The notes under the pieces are model-generated. The model saw nothing but the letters and a program-made list of their open reading frames with translations, was not told the origin of the DNA and did no database searches. DNA of 64,000 nt. Origin: Gari tellinella. Taxonomy: Eukaryota > Mollusca > Bivalvia > Cardiida > Psammobiidae. The position numbers were made by a program, and so were the translations under genes. The stretch lies in assembly GCA_922989275.2 (NCBI GenBank), contig OV277857.1, positions 44,369,083 to 44,433,082 of the forward strand, written 5' to 3'. Below, one piece after another: positions 31,426 to 44,612 of this stretch. How positions within the stretch are numbered: position 1 is the stretch's first letter; the number at the start of each line of letters is the position of its first letter.

Positions 31426-34400
31426 CTAAACGGTTGAAATTGTCATGTTTATAGTTTTATGCTTAGCTAAGGTAACAGTGAAGACCCACATCAGCGTGCA
31501 TGTAAAGAGTACACTTGCCCTATGCCAACACTGTAGACCCATACAGAGTTATGGTTTTCGTTATTTTAAAGTAAGTAAGTAAGAAGGGGAAGGAGACGGG
31601 AGTAGGGGGTAGAGTGTATAAATGAATGAATATAACAAAAAGAAATCAGAAAGAGAACGTAAATGCAAGAATAACGAATAGAAAATAGAAGGGATAAGAA
31701 AAGAGCGTGTCAGGTAAGAAAGGAATCACCTTTAAATAAATATTTTACAAATCTCTTCTTTGACACAAACGATTACAAATCCCTTCTTTGACAGAAAAGA
31801 TAATGTTTCAAATAAATGCTGCTTAAATGGGTAAAACATTATTGTGCTGCACTAATTGCAAAACTGTGAGTCCCATGTATAAAAAACTTGACTGATATTA
31901 CATACATGTATATCTGTAACAGTGCTCCCTCCCTACAACGGCCCTCCCAACAACGACTCCCTCCTTACAACGACCAGTGCCGCTGTTCCCCCAACAATCA
32001 CGACTGCAATGTCGTATGCTTAAAATTGTCGTCTGCTGTTTTTCTCCAAGTTACATATTGGACATTTTATCAGGAAAAACTTAATGGCGAGGGACAAACA
32101 GCTTGACTCCAGTTCAGAGGCCGCGTTATGCGGCATCTGATCTGGATTCAAGCTGTTTGCTCATGTAAGCCTATTTTCCCTCCCTAGAACGACTCCATCC
32201 GAGCAACGCACACAATGTTTGTCTCCCGTTGGGTGTCGTTGTAGAGAAGGAACACTGTACCTTCATATGTGGTACTGCATGTATACTGAAATAATAAACT
32301 GAAAGTGTAAAGTCTTATACATGATTGAGATAAACGAATTAAATTTTTTGTGATAAACACCAACGTTTCGTAAAAATTCTAAACGAACACGCAATGCAAG
32401 TAAGTGTAGAAAATGGTAACTTATATTTTTATCTGAGTGGAAAACACGATGTAAGACCCCATAATACTGGCTGCTTAAATTGATCGAGTTTGAAATAGTG
32501 AAATATTATTTTCTGCATTTAGCCCTATGGTGTCATTATTTATCAGAATTGTCTCTTCAAGACGATTCTAATGAGTAGCAACACCATAGGATTTGGTACT
32601 GAAATGAGTGGGGAAATGCTCCCTTTCATACGGAGCCCTGCATGCACGATCTATGACATGTCAAACAACGTGAACCCTGGTGTGCAGCCGAATTTAGCTA
32701 CATTTAATCAAGTTCCAAACTGTCTTCTTAATTGGTGCATTCGGACCATACCAATGGAAGTGGGTAGATGTTTTGACAGAAGAAAACATGTCAGAATCCG
32801 ATTACCACATATATCGGACTTCTGCTATTTTACCATTTTTGAAAATGGTAGAGAGAACGTGGAAAATGAAGGACACAACCGATTCCTTTGTGGAAAAGGC
32901 ATATGCCAGAGGCGATTTCAAATAACGCCAAATGAAAGGAAGGTGTGAATAATCGCACAATGGAGACATATTTTGCAACATTGCTCGAGTTAAATCTCAG
33001 TGCTGTATATCCAAACTCAATGATACGTTTGAAAAGTTTACTAATTCATTGTGAAACAAAAGCAATCACCAAAGCTTCAGAGGCTGTATATTTTTAACAT
33101 TTATTTCATAACTTTCCATCTGCTCCTTCTGTATCTCTCTAATTATTACAAACTCCATGGAATTTCAATTCGGTGTCACGAGTTCAATATGTACGACTCG
33201 TTGTGAGCAATGGATATCTCTATGGGTCGGATTAACAAACAATCAGGGCAAGGAATAATATTGTGTTTGATATCAGTAGGTAGAAACATACAGTATGCGT
33301 CGATATAATGAATACGGTCAATCTCATAGCAGATTTGTATTTATTATGAATGAAACACTATGTCAAACGTCTGTAATTATGGTAATTAGCTGGACCTTCT
33401 CAATGTTCGAGGACAAACGGGCTATATTATATAGACGGTTGTTTGCAGAGTAAGAAGGGGGGAGAAAACAGGAGTAAGGGACTGTATAAATAGAAGGGGT
33501 ACAAAAGAGAGTGTCCTGTAAGAAAGGCATTTATTTAATAACTATTACTTTTGAAATTTTACAAATCGAAATACAGTGTTCCCTCTCTACAACGGCCCTG
33601 TCAATAACGACCCTTGTCGCAATTGCCTAAACTGATGCAATATCGTATGCTTAAAATGATCGTCTTCTTTTTTTCCTCAAAGTTACATATAAGTTGAGAT
33701 TTTGATAGAAATGAATGATAATGACGAGTGACATACAGCTTGAATCCAGATCAGACGCCGTGTTACGCAGTTGAAGCGCATTTACAGTATAAACTCGGAA
33801 AACCGAACACTACCTCTAGAACTTTAAATGGATACTTCCATTACAAATTAAATCTTGCCAATTTATGACTATTTCTGATTGTGTTAGCAAAATATTTAAA
33901 AATAAAATACAGTGTCCGTCATGGATCACTTTGCTCAGGGTGTACACTGTTTGCCAACGACAAGTGAACTCTGGCCAGGTGCACTGTTTGTAAAGGGCGA
34001 GTATACTCCTCACCAGGATTGCATGTGTCAACCCATCACCCTATAAATACACCTTCTTACGCCTTTAATTTATTCCTCCACTGAAGAAAATGATTCAACT
34101 TTATAATTATAGCTATGAATATTCAGCTTGAGAAACATTTTCTAGATGCTTGTAGGGAGTAGCTCGAAGCAGGATGAAAGTAAAGCAGAATGCCCCCTAA
34201 GGTGCATTCTGCTTTACTTTCATCCTGCTTAGTGTGATCACCTGTCTTGAAAACTAGAAACAGGATACGGGGTAAAGGGTTAAACAGCTACCATTACTGT
34301 TCATAACCCCCTGTTTGATTTGTAAAATGCTGAAAGGGTGGTAGGGTTAATTTATATCCTAGCTTAAACGTATATACGTCGCGCACGATGTTCGAACTAA

Positions 34401-35264
34401 CGTTTGTAACGTCTTTAAAAATCGGTGTTGACGTCCAAACTGGGTTTTGCGTAGCGTTTTGAATTGTATATAGCGTTAAGAAGCAAAGTAACAAACAAAC
34501 AATTGCATAGAGGAAAAGACGTTATTCTTTCTCGTTTAAATGAAACAAAACGCAAACACAGAGAAATAAAATGAGAAAAAAATGCATTTTTAAAAATTAA
34601 CATGTAATTTTTGTCTGAATGGAAACCAGTATGGTATCTACAATTCAAAGAGTATGCGCCATGAAACTGGCTGCTTAAATTTATCAAGTTCAGACCTGTA
34701 AATATATGCACATACAGTCCAATTTCGATATCTCAAAATCGGTTTTGTCGAACATACCCGTATTTCAAAGTTAAAATGTGGCTAAACCCCGTTTTAACTT
34801 TGAAATATGAGTAAGTTGGACTTAACCTAACATGAAATAATGCAGTTCATATGTCGAACTATCGGATAGTTCGAGTTCAATGAGTTCGACTGTATACAGT
34901 ATATATAGAAGATTTAATCATATGGTGTCGGCCTGGTCAGGAATCACTTCCGGGTCGTTGTGGTCTTGGAAGTAGAACCTTGAACAAGAAATATCTTTAA
35001 AAAAGATATCCAGCGGAATGAGTGGTGGAACTAATGCTATAGATGGGTGTGCAAATTTGAAGAAATTGAGGTCTTCAAAGAATTGTAATATCTTGAATTG
35101 AAAAGTTAAACATTCAATTACAGTAACTTTCATGTAAAATATAGCTACAGTGGAGAATCTGTTATTCTTTCCCAATAAACGCGTTTACGCTAAAACTATT
35201 ATTTGCAGTGCAAACAGTTTGGAGCCAGATCAGACGCCGGGTAACCCGGCGTCTGATCAGGCTT
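31299..35264. repeat. Complete 3,966-bp array unit
   Basis: The only complete, uninterrupted unit. In order it contains an M1 right half, ~490 bp unassigned, M2, ~240 bp unassigned, partial F2, ~900 bp unassigned, partial M2, T2 remnant, T1, an M1-like fragment (about 34520-34580), M4, the 31/63-kb module and an M1 left half. Small frames repeated between units are artefacts of sequence identity. Confidence 0.88.
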
Positions 35265-37984
35265 TAAACTGTTTGCCACCAAGATAAACAAGAATTATCA
35301 GAATTGTCCAAAAGTTGTTCTTTTCTACGTTTTAGTGCTTTGCGTTTGCGTTTGCTTTTAAACGGGAAAGAATAACAGATTCTCCACTGTACTAAAGGGT
35401 TGAAATTGTCATGTTTATAGTTTTATGCTTAGCTAAGGTAACAGTGAAGACCCACATCAGCGTGCATGTAAGGAGTACACTTGCCCTATGCCAACACTGT
35501 AGACCCATACAGAGTTATGGTTTTCGTTATTTTAAAGTAAGTAAGTAAGAAGGGGAAGGAGACGGGAGTAGGGGGTAGAGTGTATAAATGAATGAATATA
35601 ACAAAAAGAAATCAGAAAGAGAACGTAAATGCAAGAATAACGAATAGAAAATAGAAGGGGTAAGAAAAGAGCGTGTCAGGTAAGAAAGGAATCACCTTTA
35701 AATAAATATTTTACAAATCTCTTCTTTGACACAAACGATTACAAATCCCTTCTTTGACAGAAAAGATAATGTTTCAAATAAATGCTGCTTAAATGGGTAA
35801 AACATTATTGTGCTGCACTAATTGCAAAACTGTGAGTCCCATGTATAAAACACTTGACTGATATTACATACATGTATATCTGTAACAGTGCTCCCTCCCT
35901 ACAACGGCCCTCCCAACAACGACTCCCTCCTTACAACGACCAGTGCCGCTGTTCCCCCAACAATCACGACTGTAATGTCGTATGCCTAAAATTGTCGTCT
36001 GCTGTTTTTCTCCAAGTTACATATTGGACATTTTATTAGGAAAAACTTAATGGCGAAGGACAAACAGCTTGAATCCAGATCAGACGCCGCGTTATGCGGC
36101 ATCTGATCTGGATTCAAGCTTTTTGCTGATGTAAGCCTATTTTCCCTCCCTAGAACGACTCCATCCGAGCAACGCACACAATGTTTGTCTCCCGTTGGGT
36201 GTCGTTGTAGAGAAGGAACACTGTACCTTCATATGTGGTACTGCATGTATACTGAAATAATAAACTGAAAGTGTAAAGTCTTATACATGATTGAGATAAA
36301 CGAATTAAATTTTTTGTGATAAACACCAACGTTTCGTAAAAATTCTAAACGAACACGCAATGCAAGTAAGTGTAGAAAATGGTAATTTATATTTTTATCT
36401 GAGTGGAAAACACGATGTAAGACCCCACAATACTGGCTGCTTAAATTGATCGAGTTTGAAATAGTGAAATCTTATTTTCTGCATTTAGCCCTATGGTGTC
36501 ATTATTTATCAGAATTGTCTCTTCAAGACGATTCTAATGAGTAGCAACACCATAGGATTTGGTACTGAAATGAGTGGGGAAATGCTCCCTTTCATACGGA
36601 GCCCTGCATGCACGATCTATGACATGTCAAAAAAACGTGAACCCTGGTGTGCAGCCGAATTTAGCTACATTTAATCAAGTTCCAAACTGTCTTCTTAATT
36701 GGTGCATTCGGACCATACCAATGGAAGTGGGTAGATGTTTCGACAGAAAACATGTCAGAATCCGATTACCACATATATCGGACTTCTGCTATTTTACCAT
36801 TTTTGAAAATGGTAGAGAGAACGTGGAAAATGAAGGACACAACCGATTCCTTTGTGGAAAAGGCATATGCCAGAGGCGATTTCAAATAACGCCAAATGAA
36901 AGGAAGGTGTGAATAATCGCACAATGGAGACATATTTTGCAACATTGCTCGAGTTAAATCTCAGTGCTGTATATCCAAACTCAATGATACGTTTGAAAAG
37001 TTTACTAATTCATTGTGAAACAAAAGCAATCACCAAAGCTTCAGAGGCTGTATATTTTTAACATTTATTTCATAACTTTCCATCTGCTCCTTCTGTATCT
37101 CTCTAATTATTACAAACTCCATGGAATTTCAATTCGGTGTCACGAGTTCAATATGTACGACTCGTTGTGAGCAATGGATATCTCTATGGGTCGGATTAAC
37201 AAACAATCAGGGCAAGGAATAATATTGTGTTTGATATCAGTAGGTAGAAACATACAGTATGCGTCGATATAATGAATACGGTCAATCTCATAGCAGATTT
37301 GTATTTATTATGAATGACACACTATGTCAAACGTCTATAATTATGGTAATAAGCTGGACCTTCTCAATGTTCGAGGACAAACGGGCTATATTATATAGAC
37401 GGTTGTTTGCAGAGTAAGAAGGGGGAAGAAAACAGGAGTAAGGGATATACTGTATAAATAGAAGAGGTACAAAAGAGAGTGTCCTGTAAGAAAGGCATTT
37501 ATTTAATAACTATTACTTTTGAAATTTTACAAATCGAAATACAGTGTTCCCTCTCTACAACGGCCCTGTCAATAACGACCCTTGTCGCAATTCCCTAAAC
37601 TGATGCAATATCGTATGCTTAAAATGATCGTCTTCTGTTTTTTCCTCAAAGTTACATATAAGTTGAGATTTTGATAGAAATGAATGATAATGACGAGTGA
37701 CATACAGCTTGAATCCAGATCAGACGCTGTGTTACGCAGTTGAAGCGCATTTACAGTATAAACTCGGAAAACCGAACACTACCCCTAGAACTTTAAATGG
37801 ATACTTCCATTACAAATTAAGTTTTGCCAATTTATGACTATTTCTGATTGTGTTAGCAAAATATTTAAAAATAAAATACAGTGTCCGTCAAGGATCACTT
37901 TGCTCATGGTGTACACTGTTTGCCAACGACAAGTGAACTCTGGCCAGGTGCACTGTTTGTAAAGGGCGAGTATACTCCTCACCA

Positions 37985-38594
37985 GGGGTGTGTTTTTTTA
38001 TTCAAAATCATAATCATGATTAGCAATCATGATTGTGATTCGGTCGTTTTTTAATCGAATCAGAATCATGTTCTGTAATCACGCTAATCACAAATAATCG
38101 AGCCCAACGCTCGATTAAATTGTAATCATAATGGCACTTGTCGATTCAACAAGCTATTTCATTTACACCTGGCAAAAGAATTAAACAGTCTTTCGACACT
38201 CATTATGCTTTATAACTTTAGTTTATTTAAAATTAACTTTGAGCAATAAATTAACCCCTTTGAAAAAACACACTCACTGTTTTTTGCAACCAGTTTCTTG
38301 AATAACGCTTGTGGCGTCTGAACAGGTCTCAAACCGTTCGGCACATCTTACATTATAACTTAGGTCAAAATTTACCCAAAAGTTATCTTTTCAAAATAAA
38401 TTTGTATTTGAATTAACTCCTCCGTTGCCTTATCCCGAGTACAAGGGTAATTTGTCAACAGTTTGGATACTAATCAGACGCTAGCAGTTTGATATCATAA
38501 TCATTGTCTTATCACGCTGTTTTTTTATCACTTAAATCATGATTCTGATTATTAGTTTAATCATAATCATGATTAGGTAAATAAAACACACCCC
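37985..38594. mobile_element. ~610-bp element inserted in the third array unit
   Basis: Present only in the third unit, so it arrived after amplification. The ends GGGGTGTGTTTTTTTATTC and ATAAAACACACCCC are inverted. Next to them are ATCATAATCATGATTAG and CTAATCATGATT-type palindromic blocks. The middle holds worn cassette-1 words (GGCGTCTGAACAGG at 38327, CAGTTTGGATACTAATCAGACG at 38459). The target duplication is unclear. No coding. Confidence 0.8.
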
Positions 38595-39310
38595 GGGACT
38601 GCATGTGTCAACCCATCACCCTATAAATACACCTTTTTACGCCTTTAATTTATTCCTCCACTGAAGAAAATGATTCAACTTTATAATTATAGCTATGAAT
38701 ATTCAGCTTGAGAAACATTTTCTAGATGCTTGTAGGGAGTAGCTCGAAGCAGGATGAAAGTAAAGCAGAATGTCCCCTAAGGTGCATTCTGCTTTACTTT
38801 CATCCTGCTTAGTGTGATCACCTGTCTTGAAAACTAGAAACAGGATACGGGGTAAAGGGTTAAACAGCTACCATTACTGTTCATAACCCCCTATGTTTGA
38901 TTTGTAAAATGCTGAAAGGGTGGTAGGGTTAATTTATATCCTAGCTTAAACGTATATACGTCGCGCACGATGTTCGAACTAACGTTTGTAACGTCTTTAA
39001 AAATCGGCGTTGACGTCCAAAGCGGGTTTTGCGTAGCGTTTTGAATTGCATGTAGCGTTAAGAAGCAAAGTAACAAACAAACAATTGCATAGAGGAAAAG
39101 ACGTTATTATTTCTCGTTTAAATGAAACAAAACGCAAACACAGCGCAATAAAATGAGAAAAAATGCATTTTTAAAAATTAATAGCTATTCTCTGTAACCA
39201 TCAACCAGATTGCGGCACGCATAGTCACCGATTTGCATAAAACTGACACCATTTGTACCTCTCTACATGAAATGGGTAAAAATACCCCGAAAATTTATTT
39301 CCCACATCCG

Positions 39311-39324
39311 GTTGCCATGGCAAC
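39311..39324. promoter_or_regulatory. Perfect X-box (RFX-type) palindrome
   Basis: GTTGCCATGGCAAC fits the RFX-factor consensus GTNRCC-N(0-3)-RGYAAC and is fully palindromic. It stands upstream of the satellite that repeats weaker forms. Binding is inferred from the motif only. Confidence 0.55.
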
Positions 39325-41713
39325 GCGAAATCAAGATTTTCGCCAAAAATCAGTGTTTTTGGTGAGTAAAATATGACAAATTCACAGACTTTTTCAGAGA
39401 AAACTGTACATCAGATAAAATGACATTTGTATGTTGAACTTTGACACTTTGCCAATAAAATAGCATGGTAGGATTAGACTCTACATTATACCCAATTGGT
39501 AGGCACGTGCGATCTTTAGGGGCCAATATACTGAAAGTAAGAAATCATGATTTTGGCATATTTTAAGGACTGGTAGAATATTTATGCATCCATGCTGAGC
39601 TTGAATGTGATCACTAATAACAAGTAACACATGTGTTGTTTACGGTTTTGGAAGAATACCTTTGGGATTCTGGTTGCTAAGGGGGTAACCATGACAACGA
39701 AACTATCGACTTTTTAATGTTGTAATTTCCTATGTAACAGAGCAGGATTGCTTAAAAATACCAGGATCACTTTGAAATTGCTATAACCATATAGTTTAGT
39801 GTTATTAAATGAAAGTAGAAGACAACATATGCAGATATTAGTTGGTAACTATGGTAACCCCTGCCAACAGAACGTAATTTACTAAAAATATGTGCCAAAT
39901 TCAAGACTTTCGGAACGCAAAATACAGAAAACTATCAAAACTATTACACACTTTCTTAAATTAGTTTCATTATCAGGTTTGCAAGTTAGCACTGTCTTGT
40001 AAACATTCACTGTTAAGATGAAAACAGCATTTGGTTGCCTTAGTAACCGCTCAATGCATTTGCTAAATAAGAGCCTTATATTGAAAATGTGAGTCAAACT
40101 AAAGTTCTTTTTAAGGAAAAGTACAGCAACATATCAGAACCATGGTACCGTAGTTGCATCATCAGATTTGATAGTTAGCAGTGTCATTTAATGTTCACTT
40201 CAAACATGAAAATAACGTTTGGTTACCATAGCAACCACTCACAATGTATGCTAAATAACAGCATTGTATCGAAAATATGTGTCAAATTCCATGTGTTTTT
40301 AAGATAAAATACAGCAACCAATCAAAACAATGGTACTTAAGTGTCATTATCAGGTTTGCAAGTTAACATTGTTATGTAACATTCACTTTAGACATAAAAA
40401 AAAATCGGTTACCTTAGCAACACCTCACAACATTATACTTTATAAGAGCAACATTTTGAAATAATGAGTCAAATTCAAGTTTTTGTAAATACAATATACC
40501 GTAAACTAACAGAACTATTGTACTTAAAGTTTATTGTCAGATTAACAAAATAATATTGTCATATAAATATTCACTTTGAATACGAAAAGAACATTCGGTT
40601 ACCCTAGCAACCACTGACAATGTAAAATAATTATTTTGAAAATATGGTCAAAGTTTTGCGTTCTTAAAGGCAAAGTACAGGAACCTATCAGAACATTTGT
40701 AATTCAGTTTCTTTATAAAGTTTGCACTTTTATATTGTCATATAACCGCTCACTTTTTGCACGAAAACACCATATTGTTACCTTAGCAACCACTCACAAT
40801 TATGTTATATAAGAGCATAATATTGAATATGCGAGTCAAATTCAAGTTGTTAAAGGCAATGTACAGCAACATATTACAATCATTGTACTTTAAGTTCATT
40901 ATCTGGTTTGCAATTCAATATTTTCATACAAACATTATCTTTATGCGTGAACATAACACTGAGTAACCTTAGCAACCACTCACAATTTATAGTAAATAAG
41001 AGCATTATATTGAACATACGCATGTATGTGTCATATTAGAGCTTTTTATGTAAAGAACAGCAACCTATTACAACCATTGTACTTAAAGCTTATTATCAGG
41101 TTTGCAAGAAAACAATGTCATACCAACATTCTCTTTTAGCATTAAATTAAAATTGTGTTACCATAGCAACCACTCACAGAATATGCTAAATAAAATCATT
41201 GTATTGAATGTGTGTCAACATTGAGTTTTCGGCAAATAACATTAACGTATTACAACTATTGTACGTGAAGATCACTATCAGGTTTGCAACTAAATATTAG
41301 CAGGAATATAATAGTTGGTTACCTTAGCAACCACTCACAGTATATGCAAATTAGAACAATATATTGAAAATATGTGTCAAATTCAAGCTTTTTAAGGCAG
41401 AGCACATGATCATCAGCTTAAATAGAATCATGATAGTTTAGTTTTAATATCAGGTTGGCAAGATGACATTGTCATACTTATATTCATTTTTGACACGAAG
41501 ATAACATTTGCTTTCCATAGCGGCCACTCACAATATATGTAAAATAAGAGCAGTTCACGGAAAATGGTATGGTACTGCACGCTATTTAATATAAATTGTG
41601 AGTGTGTTAAGGTACCAAATGTAATTCTAGTTCTAAATGTGAAGTTTTCCATCACAATGTTAACTTGCAAACCAGATAATAAATTTCAGGTACAAATGTA
41701 GTTATAAGTTGAT

Positions 41714-41957
41714 GGGGCCCGTTTCATAAAACTTCGTACGACAAAAACGATCGTAAGTCAAAACTTTTAAATACATTTAATTTCTGACTTCTCTATGTAA
41801 TACTGTCTTGTGACATCTCTTTGGAATCGTCTTTTCAAGACGATTCCAAAGGGATGTCACAAGACAGGATTAGATGGAGAAAGAAATAATAATTAAGACT
41901 TTTATAATCTGACTTACGACAACAATTGTCGTAAGAAGTTTTATGAAACGGACCCCA
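41714..41957. mobile_element. F1 fold-back with cassette 3
   Basis: Ends GGGGCCCGTTTCATAAAACTT and TTTTATGAAACGGACCCC are inverted, followed by CGTACGACAA / TTGTCGTAAG. The central hairpin at 41800-41875 pairs TCTTGTGACATCTCTTTGGA + ATCGTCTT with its complement. The other F1 element (54438-54679) has a different central hairpin. Confidence 0.85.
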
Positions 41958-42211
41958 GTACTTTTGCCTAAAACTTAAATTTGACACTTCCACGTGGTTG
42001 CTAAGGTAACCAAATGTTATTTTAGTGTTATAACTGAACAACTATATGACAATGTTAACTTGCAGCAAACCTGATAGCGAAACTAAGCTACAAAAAATAT
42101 ATTAAAGTGCTGTTCTTTGCCTTCAAGACAGTTAAATTTGACATACAAACTTAATCTTACCCATTTATACATGTACAAACATTTGACATAAATTTACAAA
42201 TTACTATTTTT

Positions 42212-42567
42212 AATGCTAAATCCGGTTGCGAGCCTCTTTAAGACGTGGGAATTTTTTGCTTTACTGTCATCTTGCTTTAACCTATCATGTCTTAAATACC
42301 ATGAACTTGTCTTCTTTTCAGCGGTCGTAATAGAGAGGTTTACTGAAGAAATATATTACAGTAAAACCTCTCTATTACGACCACTAAAAAGAAGACTAAT
42401 TGACTGCATGAAAGACAGGTGACAGCTCAAAGCAAGGTGAACGTATTAAACAGAAAGCTCCTGAAGGAGTTTTCTGTTACATACGTCCACCTTGTTTTAA
42501 GCAGTCACCTGCCTTAAACACCTGATAATTAAAACAATTTAGTGGTCGTAATAGAGAGGTTTAACTG
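42212..42567. mobile_element. M3 MITE (complete) beside a second M3 fragment
   Basis: The complete copy is 42359-42567: TA + CAGTAAAACCTCTCTATTAC and GTAATAGAGAGGTTTAACTG + TA, with a cassette-2 hairpin at 42426-42502 (core CAGAAAGCTCCTGAAGGAG). Directly upstream, 42212-42345 ends in GGTCGTAATAGAGAGGTTTACTG, a second M3 right end, following an AATCCGGTTGCGAGCCTCTTT block also seen near 62173. Confidence 0.8.
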
Positions 42568-42815
42568 TACTTTACATTTGAAACAGCATTTATTCAAGCA
42601 GTTATGTATATGGTGCTTTTTTACTCTTCATTAATTGTCTCTGCTCAGATAGTTAGCTATACATGTACATGTACTTATAGATAGTTACCTTACTGTTTAC
42701 ATGTTCATAAAGATAAGTATCACTTGCCTGTGAATTATTACGGCACATTTGAAATATCTATAAGACGTAGACCTGATATGAGCTGCACTGTTGAAAAAAA
42801 GGCATCTAAATGTTT

Positions 42816-43051
42816 TTAACCCATAACTTCATGGACTCTCATTTTTATGCATTTAATTAATTAATTAATTCCTCCTGAAGGAAACAGTTTCAATTTACAT
42901 GTATACAGTCATGTGTGTATTATTAGAATTTTTTCTATTCTCTAGCAGATGATAGCTTAAAGCAGTCTGAAAGTTATGCAGAATGCACCTTTCTTTCAAT
43001 CTGTTTTAAGTGGTCCCCTGTCTTAAATTTTAGAAACCAGCTAAGGGTTAA
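42816..43051. mobile_element. T1 MITE with partly deleted cassette 2
   Basis: TTAA at 42816-42819 and 43048-43051 bound it; ends are CCCATAACTTC and CTAAGGG. GCAGAATGCACCTTTCTTTC at 42979 shows the hairpin lost most of its right arm. Confidence 0.7.
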
Positions 43052-43403
43052 CAGTCTAGAATCATAGCAGCCCTTGTGTTAAAAATACAGCATCTGATTA
43101 GGGTCTACGCACTTTGCATGTTTGTAAAACAATGTAGTGTGATCTAGTTTATGGATGATTACACAAAAACTCTCTAATGTTTTGTAAATAATTGCACAGG
43201 GAAGCTTGTTTTAGATAATCAACTTTGTCTGTAATGCGAGTGTTTAATATCATTTATCTACCTCGACGATGCCAGAATGAGGCTGATTGCAGAAATAAAC
43301 AATGAAGCATTCAAAATGAAACAACAGCTGTTTGAACGGTGTAAAAACTCAGATAAGTTACAATTTATGATTATAATTATGGTATTTTTTACTTAATCTT
43401 AAC
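43052..43403. other. Unassigned, with half of cassette 1
   Basis: ATCTGATTAGGGTCTACGCA near 43087 is a cassette-1 remnant. No gene was seen. Confidence 0.45.
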
Positions 43404-44270
43404 TACGAAAGCCGATTAGTGTCACATAAAAATAAAAATTGCATATTTAATTATCTCGTTATAACGAGATCTTTTCTCGTTATAACGAGATCTTTTCTCG
43501 TTATACGAGATATTTTCTCGTAATTACGAGATCTTATTATTACGAGATAATGAACTCGTTATTACCAGATCTTTTCTCGTTATTACGAGATAATTATCTC
43601 GTTATTACGAGATAATGAACTCGTTATTACGAGATCTTTTCTCGTTATATATAATTATCTCGTTATAACGAGATCTTTTTGAAGTTGTCTTGACGAATAT
43701 TATGGTTATAAGTATACTTCCGATGAAACCATAAGGGCCGTTTGTTTGCGTCTGTCCGTCTGTTTGTCAGTTTTCCAATCTGTCTGTTCGACTGGCCGTT
43801 ACCTTTGGTCACACTATTGGTCAAAAATTTGTAATTAATAGGTCTCGATGATAATGGTTATTTGTATACTACCGATGAAACCATGAGAGGCCGTTGGTTT
43901 TGTCTCACTGTGTCTATACGTGCGTCCGTCTGTTTGTCAACCTGTCAACCTGTCTGTATGTCCGTTACCTTTGGTCAAACCATTGATCAAAGTTTTGTAA
44001 TGAATATATCTCCATTCCGTCAATGATAGTATTAACACCCCTACACACTTAAATGAATGTTTTCGCTTCATTGCATTAATGCTCGAGCCCCTAGAGAATC
44101 TTAACAGACCATTGTCGTGATGTTCACGTTTATAAAAAGGATTTGTGAAGGATACTGATAGGGCTGGTGATGTTTGCAAAACGTGGTTAAGTTCAAAATA
44201 TGTTTGTATTACCCCAAAACTGCAATGTTTCACTTCAACACATCAATGCTAGGAATGAGCACACTGTCGT

Positions 44271-44480
44271 TGAATGAATGAATGAACGAATGAATGAATG
44301 AATAAAAAACGACTTTATTTTACGAGGGTAACTCACTTAGTCAGATGACTAATCTACCGCGAGGCCCTCAAAGACGTATTTCTTACAAATCATATAATAA
44401 CAACAATAACTCAATCAATATGAACCAGCAATATAACAATTTGCAAGAACAAAACAATCTCTTAACTATATAAACAATAA
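44271..44480 (-). mobile_element. 3' end of a non-LTR element with (ATTC)n tail
   Basis: The minus strand ends AATAAAGTCGTTTTTTATTC then (ATTC)n. The nearby GAGGCCCTCAAAGACGTATT block resembles GAGGCCCTTGAAATACATAT at 48004, so the two tails may belong to one family. It lies inside F3. Confidence 0.55.
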
Positions 44481-44542
44481 ACAGATATTTAGGCGTTCTC
44501 TGCAAATAGTGTACCTGTGAAGTCTACAAAAAATTGTCCTAT

Positions 44543-44612
44543 GCAAACAGTGAAGACCCAAATTAGAGGGATCCAAAAGGAATCCTTTGGCCAGGGTCTG
44601 CACTGTCCGTCA
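44543..44612. repeat. Cassette-1 variant hairpin inside F3
   Basis: GCAAACAGTGAAGACCC at the left and GGGTCTGCACTGT at the right keep the cassette ends. The centre (GGATCCAAAAGGAATCC) is altered. Confidence 0.6.

Larger units (their letters stand above)
25691..39181. repeat. Tandem array of a 3,966-bp unit
   Basis: Long segments repeat with an offset of exactly 3,966 bases over several kilobases: for example M1 elements at 31182 and 35148, and the same stretches starting at 29607 and 33573. With phase set at the left edge, copies are 25691-31298 (carrying an extra internal duplication), 31299-35264 and 35265-39181 (incomplete at its right end, with a ~610-bp insertion). By eye the copies differ at few positions, so the amplification is recent. 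Each unit is an assortment of MITEs with no recognisable gene. The left edge falls in the cassette-1 hairpin of an M1 element; the right edge follows TTTTTAAAAATTAA. A collapse or duplication artefact of assembly cannot be excluded. Confidence 0.93.
39230..42020. repeat. Diverged ~187-bp satellite carrying an X-box-like palindrome per unit
   Basis: GTTACC(A/T)TAGCAAC-type sites recur at 39843, 40034, 40222, 40408, 40598, 40777, 40963, 41157 and 41318, with a worn one at 41510. Spacing is 161-194 bases. Between sites the units share TTATCAGGTTTGCAAGTTA, TGTACTT and AATATGTGTCAAATTCAAG. A perfect GTTGCCATGGCAAC is at 39311-39324. The last site (41997-42010) is inverted, and an F1 fold-back (41714-41957) is inserted near the end. 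Units are strongly diverged, yet the 14-base site is the best-conserved part. Confidence 0.85.
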
